Source: Reyranella sp. CPCC 100927
GTDB lineage: Bacteria > Pseudomonadota > Alphaproteobacteria > Reyranellales > Reyranellaceae
Direction of reading: 5' to 3'
Length of the DNA: 64,000 nucleotides
NCBI RefSeq assembly: GCF_007859315.1
Contig: NZ_VOHA01000009.1
Span: 62,001-126,000, forward strand
In this document: one piece after another, positions 1 to 8,649 of the stretch
Numbering within the stretch: position 1 is the first letter of the stretch
Layout of the letters: each line of letters begins with the position of its first letter
Made by a program: the position numbers and the translations under genes
The notes under the pieces: generated by a model
Told to the model about the DNA's origin: nothing
Databases searched by the model: none
Seen by the model: the letters and a program-made list of their open reading frames with translations, nothing else

Positions 1-1661
1 GGAATTGCGGAAAGGGCCTCGGCGCGCGGAAGGCCTGTGTCGTCGTCACGCGTGCGGATCGCCGGATTGACGATCCAGCGCACGGCCGGACGTCCAACAC
101 CGTCGGGTTTGGTTTTGACCTGACGCAGCCATCCCGAAGCCACCAGCGCCAGGGCGGTGCGCTCGGTTTGCGCTGCTTTGCGTGATCCTCCCAATGCCTT
201 GCGGCGCAACGTCTCGGGCGATACGGCCAGGAGCTGCTCGTGCCGCAGCCAGCGCAGCATGCGCCGGGCGTCCTGCCGATGGTCGTTGCCACCATCGCGA
301 CCGCCGACGGCGCGCGCGTGCGGCCACAGATAACCCCACCAGAGATCGGCGGCGCACTGGATGGACCACGCCGACACCTGAGCCGGTTCCGCCGTGACGG
401 CCGGCCGTGCCGCCCAGTCGAGGAAATCCAGCACGCCCGCCAGTCGCAGGACGACGCTGGCACCCTTGCCCCACCAGGCGGCATCCCAGCCGCTGAGATT
501 GCCGGCCTCGGCATGATGCTGGTGCCTGAAATCGTCGAACGATGTCAGCGCCGCCGCGGCGAGCGGCACCTCGCGCGGCACATCCGGCAGGTCGCGCAGC
601 CGGGCCAGCGCCTGCAGCGCCGCATCGTTGATCGTTTGCGGCACGGCGGCTAGCGGCTGGAACGGCGGCGGCTCGGGCCAGGTGAACAGGAACCGCGACG
701 TCAGGTCGTGGCTGTCCACCAGCGCCGGTGTGATCTGGTCAGGCCGCAACGTGCCCAGGATCGAGACGGCAGGGTTCGCAATGTGGGCGGTCGCTTCGCC
801 ATTGTGGCGCAGGGTCCAGTCCGCGCCCGACCAGGCCGACTGCCAGAACGCCTGGATGTCCGCCGCCGCGCGCGCGATGTCGTCCAGCCAGCCGCCGCCT
901 GTGTCGCACGCCAGCAGCATGCCGCGCGGCGTGCCGCGCAGGACATCGGCCATCGCATCGAGGCGGGCGTCGCTGGCAAGAAGCTGGCGCCGTCGCGGCG
1001 CGTCATAGACCGGCTTCGCCGGCGGCGTGCGATCGCTGCGCCGGGCGGCGAGCACGGCGCTCGGCCAGCGGTACTGAGCGGCAGCGAAATCGGCGTTGTA
1101 TTGATGCACGGCTGTCGTATGCGCGACGGCCAGCGCCGTATCCAACGCGCGGAGCAGGCGCAATGCCGTGTTCATGGCCGGTGTCTTGCCTGACGACGCC
1201 GGCCCGACCAGCGCCGTCCACAGCACGCAGGGCTCCGACCAGACCGGCGACGGCGCCACCCGCCGCGCGCTGCCGATCAGGCTCGCCGCCGCGCTCAGCA
1301 GCGACAGCGCCACGTGATCGGTCGATGCGCAGGCGCCACGCGCGGTGGTCGGCACCCACTGTCCCCAGAACGGCGGCAGCACGTCGAGGGGAAAGTCCGG
1401 CAGATCCTGGCGTCCTTCGTGCAGCAGGGACATATCGGGCGTCGGCCAGATGCCGGGGCGAAGGGGTACCTTGATGCCGCGGGCCTTGTGGCAGGCATCA
1501 TCCGGGATGGCCGGATCAGCCGGTGCGGGGCCGGGCGGTGAATTCTGATCGATGGGCTCGGACCCGGTATCGGGCGGCGGCGTCGCAGACGTATTCGCCG
1601 CCGCCGGCGGTGGGTCGTCGCGGAGCTGAAGAGTCGGTTCGGCGAAGTCGTGCGCGGTCAT
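1..1661 (-). CDS. DUF3987 (YfjI-like) ATPase-like protein, 3' end outside window
   Basis: An uninterrupted minus-strand frame runs from an ATG at 1661 off the left edge (553 codons visible). The first 60 residues are proline/alanine-rich and probably disordered. A Walker A-like motif GPASSGKT lies at residues 153-160. A downstream segment reads SILGTLRPDQITPALV and is followed by SRFLFTWPEPPP, which is the pattern of the DUF3987 family (predicted P-loop proteins related to primase/helicase-associated proteins of phages and islands). A winged-helix-like segment (KAAQTERTALALVASGWL) lies near the visible C-terminus. No strong ribosome binding site precedes the ATG, so the start is tentative. 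Such proteins often sit in integrated elements, but no integrase is visible here. Confidence 0.8.
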   Translation of the reverse strand, partial: MTAHDFAEPTLQLRDDPPPAAANTSATPPPDTGSEPIDQNSPPGPAPADPAIPDDACHKARGIKVPLRPGIWPTPDMSLLHEGRQDLPDFPLDVLPPFWGQWVPTTARGACASTDHVALSLLSAAASLIGSARRVAPSPVWSEPCVLWTALVGPASSGKTPAMNTALRLLRALDTALAVAHTTAVHQYNADFAAAQYRWPSAVLAARRSDRTPPAKPVYDAPRRRQLLASDARLDAMADVLRGTPRGMLLACDTGGGWLDDIARAAADIQAFWQSAWSGADWTLRHNGEATAHIANPAVSILGTLRPDQITPALVDSHDLTSRFLFTWPEPPPFQPLAAVPQTINDAALQALARLRDLPDVPREVPLAAAALTSFDDFRHQHHAEAGNLSGWDAAWWGKGASVVLRLAGVLDFLDWAARPAVTAEPAQVSAWSIQCAADLWWGYLWPHARAVGGRDGGNDHRQDARRMLRWLRHEQLLAVSPETLRRKALGGSRKAAQTERTALALVASGWLRQVKTKPDGVGRPAVRWIVNPAIRTRDDDTGLPRAEALSAI

Positions 1662-2009
1662 GGGCGGCCACCCAGGTCTGTGGAAGCGATGTGCTTGACG
1701 ACAGAAACCGGCGATCCCGCCAGCACCGCCGAAGCGGCGTCTTCCGTCATGCCCGGGAAAGACCCTCTGAGCATGTCCCAGCGGCGGGAACGCTATCGCA
1801 GCGTAGATATGTCGAAAGGTGCGACACGCGCAACGGAACGAAACTCGACACGTGAAAAAGATTCTGCCGCCGGTTTCGGTGGCGCGGGGCGAAATTCGAG
1901 GGTGTGCCGCGGTGCACCCGCACCGCTCGTGAGTTGCTGCTGAGTCGTGTCACAGCTTGTATAAATGAACCCGAAAGCCGAACTGACGCGATTGGGCGGG
2001 GCGACGAAC
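1662..2009. other. Intergenic stretch without recognisable gene
   Basis: This stretch separates the divergent DUF3987 gene and the antitoxin gene. Short open frames here on both strands look like random high-GC frames. A TATAAA hexamer at 1960-1965 may be part of a promoter for the antitoxin gene, but no well-spaced -35 box could be matched. Confidence 0.4.
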
Positions 2010-2246
2010 ATGACGGCGAGCACCTGGACGATTACTCAAGCGAAAGCGGCGTTTGGCGACGTCGTCGACAAGGCTCAGAAGGATGGCCCCCAAACCATTA
2101 CGAAGAATGGTCGGGCCGTCGTTATCGTCGTCCCTGCCGATACGTGGGAGAGACGGGCTTCTCGTCGAGGAAATCTGGCCGAATTCTTCGCAGCATCCCC
2201 TCTGCGTGGTTCCGGTCTGAAAGTCGCGCGGATGACCAGTCGATAG
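2010..2246 (+). CDS. Phd/YefM-family antitoxin, apparently orphan
   Basis: The 78-residue product begins MTASTWTITQAKAAFGDVVD, the standard N-terminus of Phd/YefM antitoxins, which bind DNA as dimers and neutralise a partner toxin with their C-terminal tail. The tail NLAEFFAASPLRGSGLKV is the type usually paired with a PIN-domain toxin encoded immediately downstream. An upstream ATG at 1965 would add 15 residues, but the family N-terminus fits 2010. No PIN-domain frame follows: the DNA downstream is a palindromic repeat and then the convergent endonuclease gene. The toxin therefore appears lost, or replaced by the repeat. Confidence 0.8.
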   Translation: MTASTWTITQAKAAFGDVVDKAQKDGPQTITKNGRAVVIVVPADTWERRASRRGNLAEFFAASPLRGSGLKVARMTSR

Positions 2247-2288
2247 CTGAGAGCTTGGAATTTTTATCCTTCTCCTGGAGGCAGGGCG

Positions 2289-2458
2289 ATCGCATATGCC
2301 CCCGCACGACCTCATCCTGAGGAGCCGGCGTCTCGAAGGATGAGCTGCAGTCTCGATCGGTCGTTCCAGCTGTTGTCGCAACATATGTGCGGTTGCCCAC
2401 CCTTCGAGACGCGGCCCTGCGGGCCGCTCCTCAGGGTGAGGTTGGTGGCATATGCGAT
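2289..2458. repeat. Palindromic repeat element, family H, copy 1
   Basis: About 170 bp bounded by inverted ATCGCATATGCC (2289-2300) and GGCATATGCGAT (2447-2458). Inside are two opposed arms, CCTCATCCTGAGGAGC near 2310 and GCTCCTCAGGGTGAGG near 2426-2441, separated by a spacer containing a TGTGCGGTTGCCCACC core. A second copy with the same spacer lies inside imuB (about 7973-8112), and a rearranged copy lies at 44514-44627. It occupies the place where a toxin gene would be expected. Confidence 0.8.
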
Positions 2459-2486
2459 AGCTCTACCCTCGCTCCCGCATACGCAT

Positions 2487-3248
2487 TCAATGCCGCGTCG
2501 CGTTGTGGGGGCAGTGGTCGCGCAGCGGGCAGCGGAAGCAGGCGGGGTGTTCGTAGGCGCAGATCCGCTGGCTGTGCAGCTTCATCAGCCAATGGAACTC
2601 GAAGAGATCGTCGGCGTCCCAGTCGGCGGGCACCAGCCGCATGAAAGCCTCGAAGCCGCTGTTGTAGTCGGCATTCGCCGGTACCAGGCCCAGCCGCTGG
2701 CCGACGCGCAGCAGGTGCGTGTCGACCGCCAGTACGCGCTTGCGCAGAAGGCTCCAGTTCAAGGTCGTGGCGGCGACCTTGGGCCCGGCGCCGGGCAGGG
2801 TCATCAGCCAGGCCATGGCCGTATCCTCGGGCCAGCCCTGCAGGAACATGAGATCGAGGCTGCCGGTCTGCGCCACGATCGTGTGCAGAGCGCCCGGGAT
2901 GTATTCGGCCTTGCGCTCGTGGTGCGTGACGGCGCGGATGGTCCTGGCGATTTCGGCGATGGGGGCGTCGATGACCGCGGTCCAGGATTTGTAGCGGTAG
3001 AGGAGGCGTCTGAAAGCGGGAAACGAAACCTCATCGCGCGTCTTGGTGCTGAGGATCGCGTTGATGAGCTGGTCGATGGGATCCGGCCGTTCGATGGGGC
3101 GCTGCGGTCCGTAGAGCGCGAGCAATCGGCGGCGGATGAGCACGAGCGGGGAGCGCGGGCCTGCGGCCCGCTCATGAGGCGGGCGGGATGACCGCGCCTC
3201 CAGGGCATGGTGATCGAAGCTGAAGGCAAGCTGGCTGGCGGGAATCAT
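2487..3248 (-). CDS. HhH-GPD base-excision endonuclease, endonuclease III-like
   Basis: The 253-residue protein has the helix-hairpin-helix motif LPGAGPKVA followed by the catalytic-Asp signature VDTHLLRVG. At the C-terminus is the [4Fe-4S] cluster pattern C-x6-C-x2-C-x5-C (from CAYEHPACFRC). The lysine of the hairpin is retained, so both glycosylase and AP-lyase chemistry are possible. The start at 3248 is chosen because AGGAG lies 7 bases upstream. A longer frame extends upstream but lacks similarity and overlaps dnaE2. Residues about 21-34 (RPPHERAAGPRSP) are encoded by a dispersed GC-rich palindrome rather than by family sequence. The gene lies downstream of dnaE2 on the same strand, so it may share LexA-controlled transcription. 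Confidence 0.88.
   Translation of the reverse strand: MIPASQLAFSFDHHALEARSSRPPHERAAGPRSPLVLIRRRLLALYGPQRPIERPDPIDQLINAILSTKTRDEVSFPAFRRLLYRYKSWTAVIDAPIAEIARTIRAVTHHERKAEYIPGALHTIVAQTGSLDLMFLQGWPEDTAMAWLMTLPGAGPKVAATTLNWSLLRKRVLAVDTHLLRVGQRLGLVPANADYNSGFEAFMRLVPADWDADDLFEFHWLMKLHSQRICAYEHPACFRCPLRDHCPHNATRH
3143..3188. repeat. GGGAGCGCGGG/CCCGCTCATG repeat inside the endonuclease gene
   Basis: The palindromic core GAGCGCGGGCCTGCGGCCCG and its CTCATGAG tail match copies at 12831, 24118 and 41812, which are intergenic. Here the element is translated in frame as the segment around PPHERAAGPR near the N-terminus of the endonuclease. Confidence 0.65.
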
Positions 3249-3274
3249 GTCGAGTCTCCTGAATGCGATGCGGT

Positions 3275-3356
3275 TGTCATTCCGAGCGCAGCGAGGAATC
3301 TTTGGCGATCCGGGGTTTCTGTGGCGGAAAGATCCCTCGCTGCGCTCGGGATGACA
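3275..3356. repeat. TGTCATTCCGAGC palindromic repeat, copy 1
   Basis: An imperfect inverted repeat: TGTCATTCCGAGCGCAGCGA on the left and CGCTGCGCTCGGGATGACA on the right, with a short central spacer. It lies between dnaE2 and the endonuclease gene and could fold as a hairpin in the transcript. Other copies are at 6771, 19251, 22206, 43595 and 56719. Confidence 0.85.
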
Positions 3357-3364
3357 GAGATGGT

Positions 3365-6300
3365 TCAATGGAAGTCGCGGCTTCGCAGCAGCCGGGTTGA
3401 TGACGGGTCGATCGGGAGTGCCGCCGGCATGTCGCCGACGCGCAGCAGGGCGAGGCGATCGCTGAGGTCGACGAATCGCTCGGCGACGACATGGATCACG
3501 ATGCCCTCGCGCTGGATCTTCCCGCGCACCAGCAGCAACTGCGCATTCATCACGATCCGGCGGTTGGCCTCGAAGACATCCGGCCAGACCACGGCGTTCA
3601 CGATGCCGGTCTCGTCCTCCAAGGTGAGAAAGATCACGCCCTTGGCGGTGCCCGGCCGCTGGCGCACCAGCACCAGGCCGGCCACCGACACACGCTGTTC
3701 CTTCAGCCGCTCGTCCCAGTGCTGGCGACTGGTGATGACACCCATGCGTTCGAGTTCGGGGCGGAAGAAGCTGCAGGGATGCGCCTTCAGCGACAGGCCG
3801 ATCGTGCCGTAGTCCTCCACCACATGTTCGCCCGGGGTCATGGTCGGCAGGGCCACCGGCGCCTCGTCGAACAGATCGCCGGTGCGCGACCAGGTGAGCA
3901 GCGGCCGGGTCGACGACGTCGCCTTGGCCGCCTGGTTCTGCAGGGTGCCGCCGTCCAGGCCCTTGACCGCCCACAGTGCCTGGCGCCGATCCAGTCCCAG
4001 CGAGCGGAAGGCGTCGGCCTCGGCCAGGCGCTGCAAGGTGGCGATCGATACGCCGCTGCGGATCCAGAATGCCCGCAGGCTGTCATAGCCCTGGCCGCGG
4101 TTGGCCATGATGGCCTCGGCCTGCTTGTCCGACATGCCGTCGACCAGGCTGAAGCCCAGGCGCAGGGCGCAGCGTTTCACCTCTCCCTGCCGGGGAGAGG
4201 TCGGCGCGTTAGCGCCGGGTGAGGGGGCCGTGGTGCGCTCAAGGTGCATCGCCTGCGGCTTCGACGCCCCCTCACCCGGCACGCTGTCGCGTGCCGACCC
4301 TTCGGCTGCCCTCAGGGCAGGCCTCTCCCCGGTGGGGAGAGGTTCATCGGCCGGCTCCAGCGTGCAGTCCCAGTCGCTGAAGTTGATGTCGGGATGGCGC
4401 ACCTCGACGCCGTGGTCGCGCGCATCGCGCACGAGCTGGGCCGGCTGGTAGAAGCCCATGGGCTGGCTGTTCAGCAGCGCGGCGCAGAAGACGTCGGGGT
4501 GATAATGTTTGAGCCACGACGAGACGTAGGCCAGCAGCGCGAAGCTGGCGGCGTGGCTTTCGGGGAAGCCGTATTCGCCGAAGCCCTCGATCTGGCTGAA
4601 GCAGCGCGCGGCGAATTCATGCTCGTAGCCGTTGCGGACCATGCCGTCGATGAACTTGTCGCGGAACGTATAGATCGTGCCGTTGTGGCGGAACGTCGCC
4701 ATCGCCTTGCGCAGCCCGTTGGCCTCGTCGGCCGTGAAGCCGGCGGCGACGATGGCGATTTCCATCGCCTGTTCCTGGAAGAGGGGGACGCCCAGGGTCC
4801 TGCCGAGAACGCCTTCCAATTCTTTCGACGGAAATTCCACCGGTTCAAGCTTGTCGCGTCGGCGCAGATAGGGATGCACCATGTCGCCCTGGATCGGGCC
4901 GGGGCGCACGATCGCGATCTCGATGACGAGGTCGTAGAACTCCTTTGGCTTCAGCCGCGGCAGCATCGACATCTGCGCCCGGCTCTCGATCTGGAACACG
5001 CCGATCGTGTCGGCTTTCGACATCATCGCGTAGACATCAGGGTCATCGGGCGGCATGGCGAGCGTCAGCGTCTTGCCGTAATGGCGTTCGACGAGATCGA
5101 AGCTCTTGCGGATGCAGGTCAGCATGCCCAGCGCCAGCACGTCGACCTTCATCATGCCGAGCTCGTCGATGTCGTCCTTGTCCCACTCGATGATGGTGCG
5201 GTCGTCCATCGCGGCGTTGAGGATCGGCACGCTCTCGTCGAGCCGCTCGCGGGTCAGCACGAAGCCGCCGACATGCTGCGAGAGATGGCGCGGGAAATCG
5301 AGCAGGGTGCGTGCGATCCCGATGGCCAGCCGCAGCTGCGGGTTGGCCGGGTCGAGGCCGACCTCGCGGATGTGGCTGTCGGGGATGTCCTCGCCGCTGC
5401 CCCACATGGTGTTGGATAGCGCCGCGGTGACGTCGTCCTTCAGGCCCATGGCCTTGCCAACATCGCGGATCGCCATGCGCGGGCGGTAGTGGATCACGGT
5501 CGAGCAGATCGCGGCACGCTCGCGGCCGTAGCGCGTATAGAGATACTGGATCACCTCCTCGCGCCGTTCGTGCTCGAAGTCGACGTCGATATCGGGCGGC
5601 TCCCTGCGCTCGGCCGAGAGGAAGCGCTCGAACAGGACCTGGGTCTCGTTGGGATTGACCGAGGTGATACCCAGGCAATAGCAGACGGCGCTGTTGGCGG
5701 CCGAGCCGCGGCCCTGGCAGAGGATTTCCTGGCTGCGGGCGTATTTCACGACGTCATAGACGGTCAGGAAGTAGCGCGCATAATCGAGATGGCGGATCAG
5801 CGCCAGCTCCTTGAACAGCAGCGCGCGCACCTTGGCCGGCACGCCCTCGGGATAACGTTCCGCCGCCTTCTCCCAGGTCAGTTCCTCGAGATACTGCTGC
5901 GGTGTCTTGCCCGCCGGCACCGGCTCCTCGGGGTATTCGTAGCGCAGCGAGTCGAGCGTGAAGTCGATGCGGTCGGCGATGTCGAGAGTGCGCGCAACGG
6001 CGTCGGGATACTGCGCGAACAGGCGCGCCATCTCGAAGCCGTTCTTGAGATGACGTTCGGCATTGGCCTCCACCCGAAAGCCGGCCTCGACGATGGTGCA
6101 TTTCTCGCGGATGCAGGTCAGCACGTCGGCCAGCGCCCGCCGATCGGCGGCGTGGTAGAGCACGTCGTTGGTGGCCGCCAGCGGCGTGCCGCAGTCGGCG
6201 GCCAGCGCGGCGAGCATGCCCAGGCGGCGGCGCTCATCGCCGCGATAGAGGAAGCTGGCGCCGAGATAGACGCAATCGGGTGCCGCGGCGGCCAGTGTCG

Positions 6301-6712
6301 CCAGGCGCTCAGTGAAATCAGGCGACAGCTCCCGCGGCGGCATGACGATGAAGATCTGGCCTTCCTGGGTGTCGCAGACCTCCTCGAACGACAGGTGGCA
6401 TTCGCCCTTCGGCGCGCGCCGGTTGCCGGTCGTCAACAGGCGGCACAGACGCCCATAGGCAGCGCGGTCGGTCGGATAGCAGACCGCCTCGAAGCCCTCG
6501 ACCGTGACCAGACGGGTGCCGACCAGCAGCTTGATGTTTTCCTTCCGGGCCTGGGCATGGGCGCGCACGACGCCGGCCATGGTGTTGCGGTCGGCGATGC
6601 CGATCGCCTTCAGCCCCAGCGCCTTGGCGCACATCACGATCTCCTGCGGATGCGAGGCGCCGCGCCGGAAGGAGAAGTTGGTCGTGGCGGCGAGTTCTGC
6701 GAAGCCGGTCAT
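3365..6712 (-). CDS. dnaE2: Error-prone DNA polymerase DnaE2
   Basis: The 1115-residue C-family polymerase is the catalytic partner of ImuA/ImuB in SOS mutagenesis. The N-terminal PHP domain starts with TTNFSFRRGASHPQEI. The palm carries PDIDVDFEHERREEVI with the catalytic aspartates. Near the C-terminus is an OB-fold (VAGLVLVRQRPGTAKG). The start ATG at 6712 overlaps the imuB stop (ATGA), indicating translational coupling. Between the conserved DCTLEP and ALRLGF segments lies an extra stretch of about 55 residues, rich in Pro, Ala and Gly, encoded by two palindromic repeat arms (4178-4347). The reading frame is kept, so the enzyme is probably still full length, with an added loop between the polymerase core and the C-terminal region. 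Confidence 0.95.
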   Translation of the reverse strand: MTGFAELAATTNFSFRRGASHPQEIVMCAKALGLKAIGIADRNTMAGVVRAHAQARKENIKLLVGTRLVTVEGFEAVCYPTDRAAYGRLCRLLTTGNRRAPKGECHLSFEEVCDTQEGQIFIVMPPRELSPDFTERLATLAAAAPDCVYLGASFLYRGDERRRLGMLAALAADCGTPLAATNDVLYHAADRRALADVLTCIREKCTIVEAGFRVEANAERHLKNGFEMARLFAQYPDAVARTLDIADRIDFTLDSLRYEYPEEPVPAGKTPQQYLEELTWEKAAERYPEGVPAKVRALLFKELALIRHLDYARYFLTVYDVVKYARSQEILCQGRGSAANSAVCYCLGITSVNPNETQVLFERFLSAERREPPDIDVDFEHERREEVIQYLYTRYGRERAAICSTVIHYRPRMAIRDVGKAMGLKDDVTAALSNTMWGSGEDIPDSHIREVGLDPANPQLRLAIGIARTLLDFPRHLSQHVGGFVLTRERLDESVPILNAAMDDRTIIEWDKDDIDELGMMKVDVLALGMLTCIRKSFDLVERHYGKTLTLAMPPDDPDVYAMMSKADTIGVFQIESRAQMSMLPRLKPKEFYDLVIEIAIVRPGPIQGDMVHPYLRRRDKLEPVEFPSKELEGVLGRTLGVPLFQEQAMEIAIVAAGFTADEANGLRKAMATFRHNGTIYTFRDKFIDGMVRNGYEHEFAARCFSQIEGFGEYGFPESHAASFALLAYVSSWLKHYHPDVFCAALLNSQPMGFYQPAQLVRDARDHGVEVRHPDINFSDWDCTLEPADEPLPTGERPALRAAEGSARDSVPGEGASKPQAMHLERTTAPSPGANAPTSPRQGEVKRCALRLGFSLVDGMSDKQAEAIMANRGQGYDSLRAFWIRSGVSIATLQRLAEADAFRSLGLDRRQALWAVKGLDGGTLQNQAAKATSSTRPLLTWSRTGDLFDEAPVALPTMTPGEHVVEDYGTIGLSLKAHPCSFFRPELERMGVITSRQHWDERLKEQRVSVAGLVLVRQRPGTAKGVIFLTLEDETGIVNAVVWPDVFEANRRIVMNAQLLLVRGKIQREGIVIHVVAERFVDLSDRLALLRVGDMPAALPIDPSSTRLLRSRDFH
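4178..4347. repeat. Paired palindromic repeat inserted in frame in dnaE2
   Basis: The left arm (4178-4228) has CCTCTCCCTGCCGGGGAGAGG followed by GCGTTAGCGCCGGGTGAGGG. The right arm (4266-4344) has CCCTCACCCGGC and ends in CCTCTCCCCGGTGGGGAGAGG. The two arms are inverted relative to each other. In frame this adds about 55 residues (with PSPGANAPTSPRQGEV at its C-terminal end) that interrupt an otherwise normal DnaE2. Confidence 0.85.
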
Positions 6713-8649
6713 GGGAAGACTCCGTGGATGAACCAGGTGGGTGACGCTTGGCTTGACGTGGGCGCGGGACTGTCATCCCGAGCGGAGCGAGGGATCTCCT
6801 GGGCGGTCCGCACGCTGCCGAAAGATTCCTCGCTGCGCTCGGAATGACAGCCTGCGGCGGTGGTGCTGGATGGTTCCACCGCAAGGTCCTTCGCTCCGCT
6901 CAGGACGACGAGAGGGCCTGGCACGGGCCTCGGAGACTCTGCTCCCTGGCCATAACGTCCGGCGCGGTAGAGCCAGAAGCGGCGGCCGGCGGTGTCCTCG
7001 ACGACGTAGTAGTCGCGCTCCGGCGCGTCCTGGCCGGGGTGCCACCATTCCGGCGCGATGCGCTCGGGACCATCGACATGCGCCACGTCGTGCTGCACGC
7101 CGCGCCAGCGGAAGCGCCGCGGGGGTCCATCCGGCACGCTGGCCAGGACGTCGTCGTCGGTCTGTTCCGGCACCGCCAGCAGCAGGGGCGGCCGGGTGCC
7201 GAAGGGCGCCTTGTGCCGCCAGTCCGCGGCGGGATGCTCGGCGGCGGGCAGCGCCACGACGGCGCGTTCGGGAATGTAGCTCTGGCGGGGGTGCAGGCGG
7301 CGCACGGTGCCGGCGCCCAGACGATGTTCCAGCCTGTCGATCAATGCGGACAGACCCGTGGGTTCGCCGGCATCGTCGGCGATGCCCAGCGTCGCCTGCC
7401 GTTCGGTGATGCGATCGGCCGTCAGCACGTGCAGGGCGGCGGCCTCGAAACCGAAATCCGCCTCCAGTCCCATCGGCAGACGTTCCAGGCGCATCGCGAT
7501 CAGGCGGATGATGTGCTGTACGGAGCGGCTGGGTGCGGCCAGTCCGATCTCCAGCGCCAGCACGTCGCCATCGAGGCGGAACAGCATCAGGCGCAGGACG
7601 CGCACGCCGACGGCATCGCGCTCGAGATCCGGGATCAGCGTGTGCAGCAGGCGGGTCGTCGCTTCGACGACATGCGATTGGGTCATGATCGCCTCGGCGA
7701 ACACCGCGTGTGCGCGATAGCAGGGCGGTGGTTCCAGCGGTGACAGCGGTTCGGGTGCACGCCCCAGTGCCTGGTCGAGGCGCGTCAGCAGCGCCGTGCC
7801 GAAGCGCGCCGTGAACGGCGCGCGCGGCTGGCGCATCAGTTCGCCGATGCGGCGGAAGCCCAGGCGGCTGAGCGTGGCCTGCGCCTCGTCATCCAGGCGC
7901 AGCGCCGCCAGCGGCAGGTCACGCAGCGCATCGCCCTGTTCGCCGGGCGGGACGATGATATGGCCGCGCACAACCTCATCCTGAGGAGCCGGCGCAGCCG
8001 GCGTCTCGAAGGATGGGCTATAGTCTCGATCCGTGGTTCCTGCTGTTGTCGCATGTGTGCGGTTGCCCACCCTTCGAGACGCTCGCTGCGCTCGCTCCTC
8101 AGGGTGAGGTTGATGCCCTATGCGATCGCTCCACTGCGTGGAGGAGAGAGAAAACCGGGCCATGGCCCAGGCGGTGCCGGCGGTGTCGGCGACAGCCAGG
8201 CGCGGATGCAGTCCGAAGCGGTGCAGGCGGCGCGCGAGATCGGTCAACAGACCAGGCTCGCCGCCGAACAGGTGGGCGCAGCCGGTGATGTCGAGGAACA
8301 GGCTATGGCCGCCGTGACCGCTCCACGGCATCACGACCGGCGTGTAGCGCAGGCACCACAGCGCGAGCCGGCGCAGGGCGGTGTCATCGGCGGCGGGATC
8401 GGCATCGCGCGACTGCAGGTCCAGCACCTTGGAGCGGGCGTTGGACAGCAGGTCGCCCACCGCCAGGCCGCCGCGCCAGGCCGCCCCATTGAGCGCGACG
8501 ATGCGGGCGCCACCGGCGCCTGAAGATACGAGAACGAGGGGGCGTCCCGGATCGACGGTGTCAGACGGCGCGGCGGACGGCTTGGCGGCGGCCCGCAGCA
8601 GGCGTGCGATCGGCCACGACTTCAGCCAGACGCAAACGATGCGCGACAT
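6709..8649 (-). CDS. imuB: ImuB, Y-family polymerase-like mutasome hub, with two in-frame repeat insertions
   Basis: The 646-residue product is an inactive-type Y-family polymerase homologue that bridges the beta clamp, ImuA and DnaE2. Recognisable parts are the N-terminus MSRIVCVWLKSWPIARL, the LFLDITGCAHLFGGE block and the C-terminal WFIHGVF motif. The start at 8649 is chosen because TTGGAG lies upstream and the family N-terminus begins there; a longer frame to 8733 adds unrelated residues. The gene overlaps the end of imuA by 89 bp and couples to dnaE2 by ATGA. Two insertions break the family alignment: about 60 residues between MARFS and PPGEQGDALRDLPL, encoded by an H-family repeat, and about 60 residues between AGRYG and the terminal WFIHGVF, encoded by two other repeats. 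The frame survives in both places. Confidence 0.93.
   Translation of the reverse strand: MSRIVCVWLKSWPIARLLRAAAKPSAAPSDTVDPGRPLVLVSSGAGGARIVALNGAAWRGGLAVGDLLSNARSKVLDLQSRDADPAADDTALRRLALWCLRYTPVVMPWSGHGGHSLFLDITGCAHLFGGEPGLLTDLARRLHRFGLHPRLAVADTAGTAWAMARFSLSSTQWSDRIGHQPHPEERAQRASRRVGNRTHATTAGTTDRDYSPSFETPAAPAPQDEVVRGHIIVPPGEQGDALRDLPLAALRLDDEAQATLSRLGFRRIGELMRQPRAPFTARFGTALLTRLDQALGRAPEPLSPLEPPPCYRAHAVFAEAIMTQSHVVEATTRLLHTLIPDLERDAVGVRVLRLMLFRLDGDVLALEIGLAAPSRSVQHIIRLIAMRLERLPMGLEADFGFEAAALHVLTADRITERQATLGIADDAGEPTGLSALIDRLEHRLGAGTVRRLHPRQSYIPERAVVALPAAEHPAADWRHKAPFGTRPPLLLAVPEQTDDDVLASVPDGPPRRFRWRGVQHDVAHVDGPERIAPEWWHPGQDAPERDYYVVEDTAGRRFWLYRAGRYGQGAESPRPVPGPLVVLSGAKDLAVEPSSTTAAGCHSERSEESFGSVRTAQEIPRSARDDSPAPTSSQASPTWFIHGVFP
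6771..6849. repeat. TGTCATCCCGAGC palindromic repeat, copy 2, inside imuB
   Basis: The arms TGTCATCCCGAGCGGAGCGA and CGCTGCGCTCGGAATGACA face each other. Together with a related AAGGTCCTTCGCTCCGCTCA segment at about 6882-6909 they encode the extra stretch CHSERSEESFGS and its flanks just before the conserved ImuB C-terminus. Confidence 0.88.
7973..8112. repeat. Palindromic repeat element, family H, copy 2, inside imuB
   Basis: It carries the same two arms and the same TGTGCGGTTGCCCACC spacer core as the element at 2289-2458, but lies within the imuB reading frame, where it is translated around HPEERAQRASRR and SFETPAAPAPQDE. The neighbouring family sequence continues on both sides. Confidence 0.85.

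Noticed and set aside
3249-3974. N-terminal extension of the endonuclease frame up to 3974
   Set aside because: It overlaps the 3' end of dnaE2 on the same strand and shows no family sequence; the start at 3248 has a good ribosome binding site.
4244-6847. Long plus-strand frames opposite dnaE2
   Set aside because: They lie antisense to a clearly conserved polymerase and have no domain signature or ribosome binding site.
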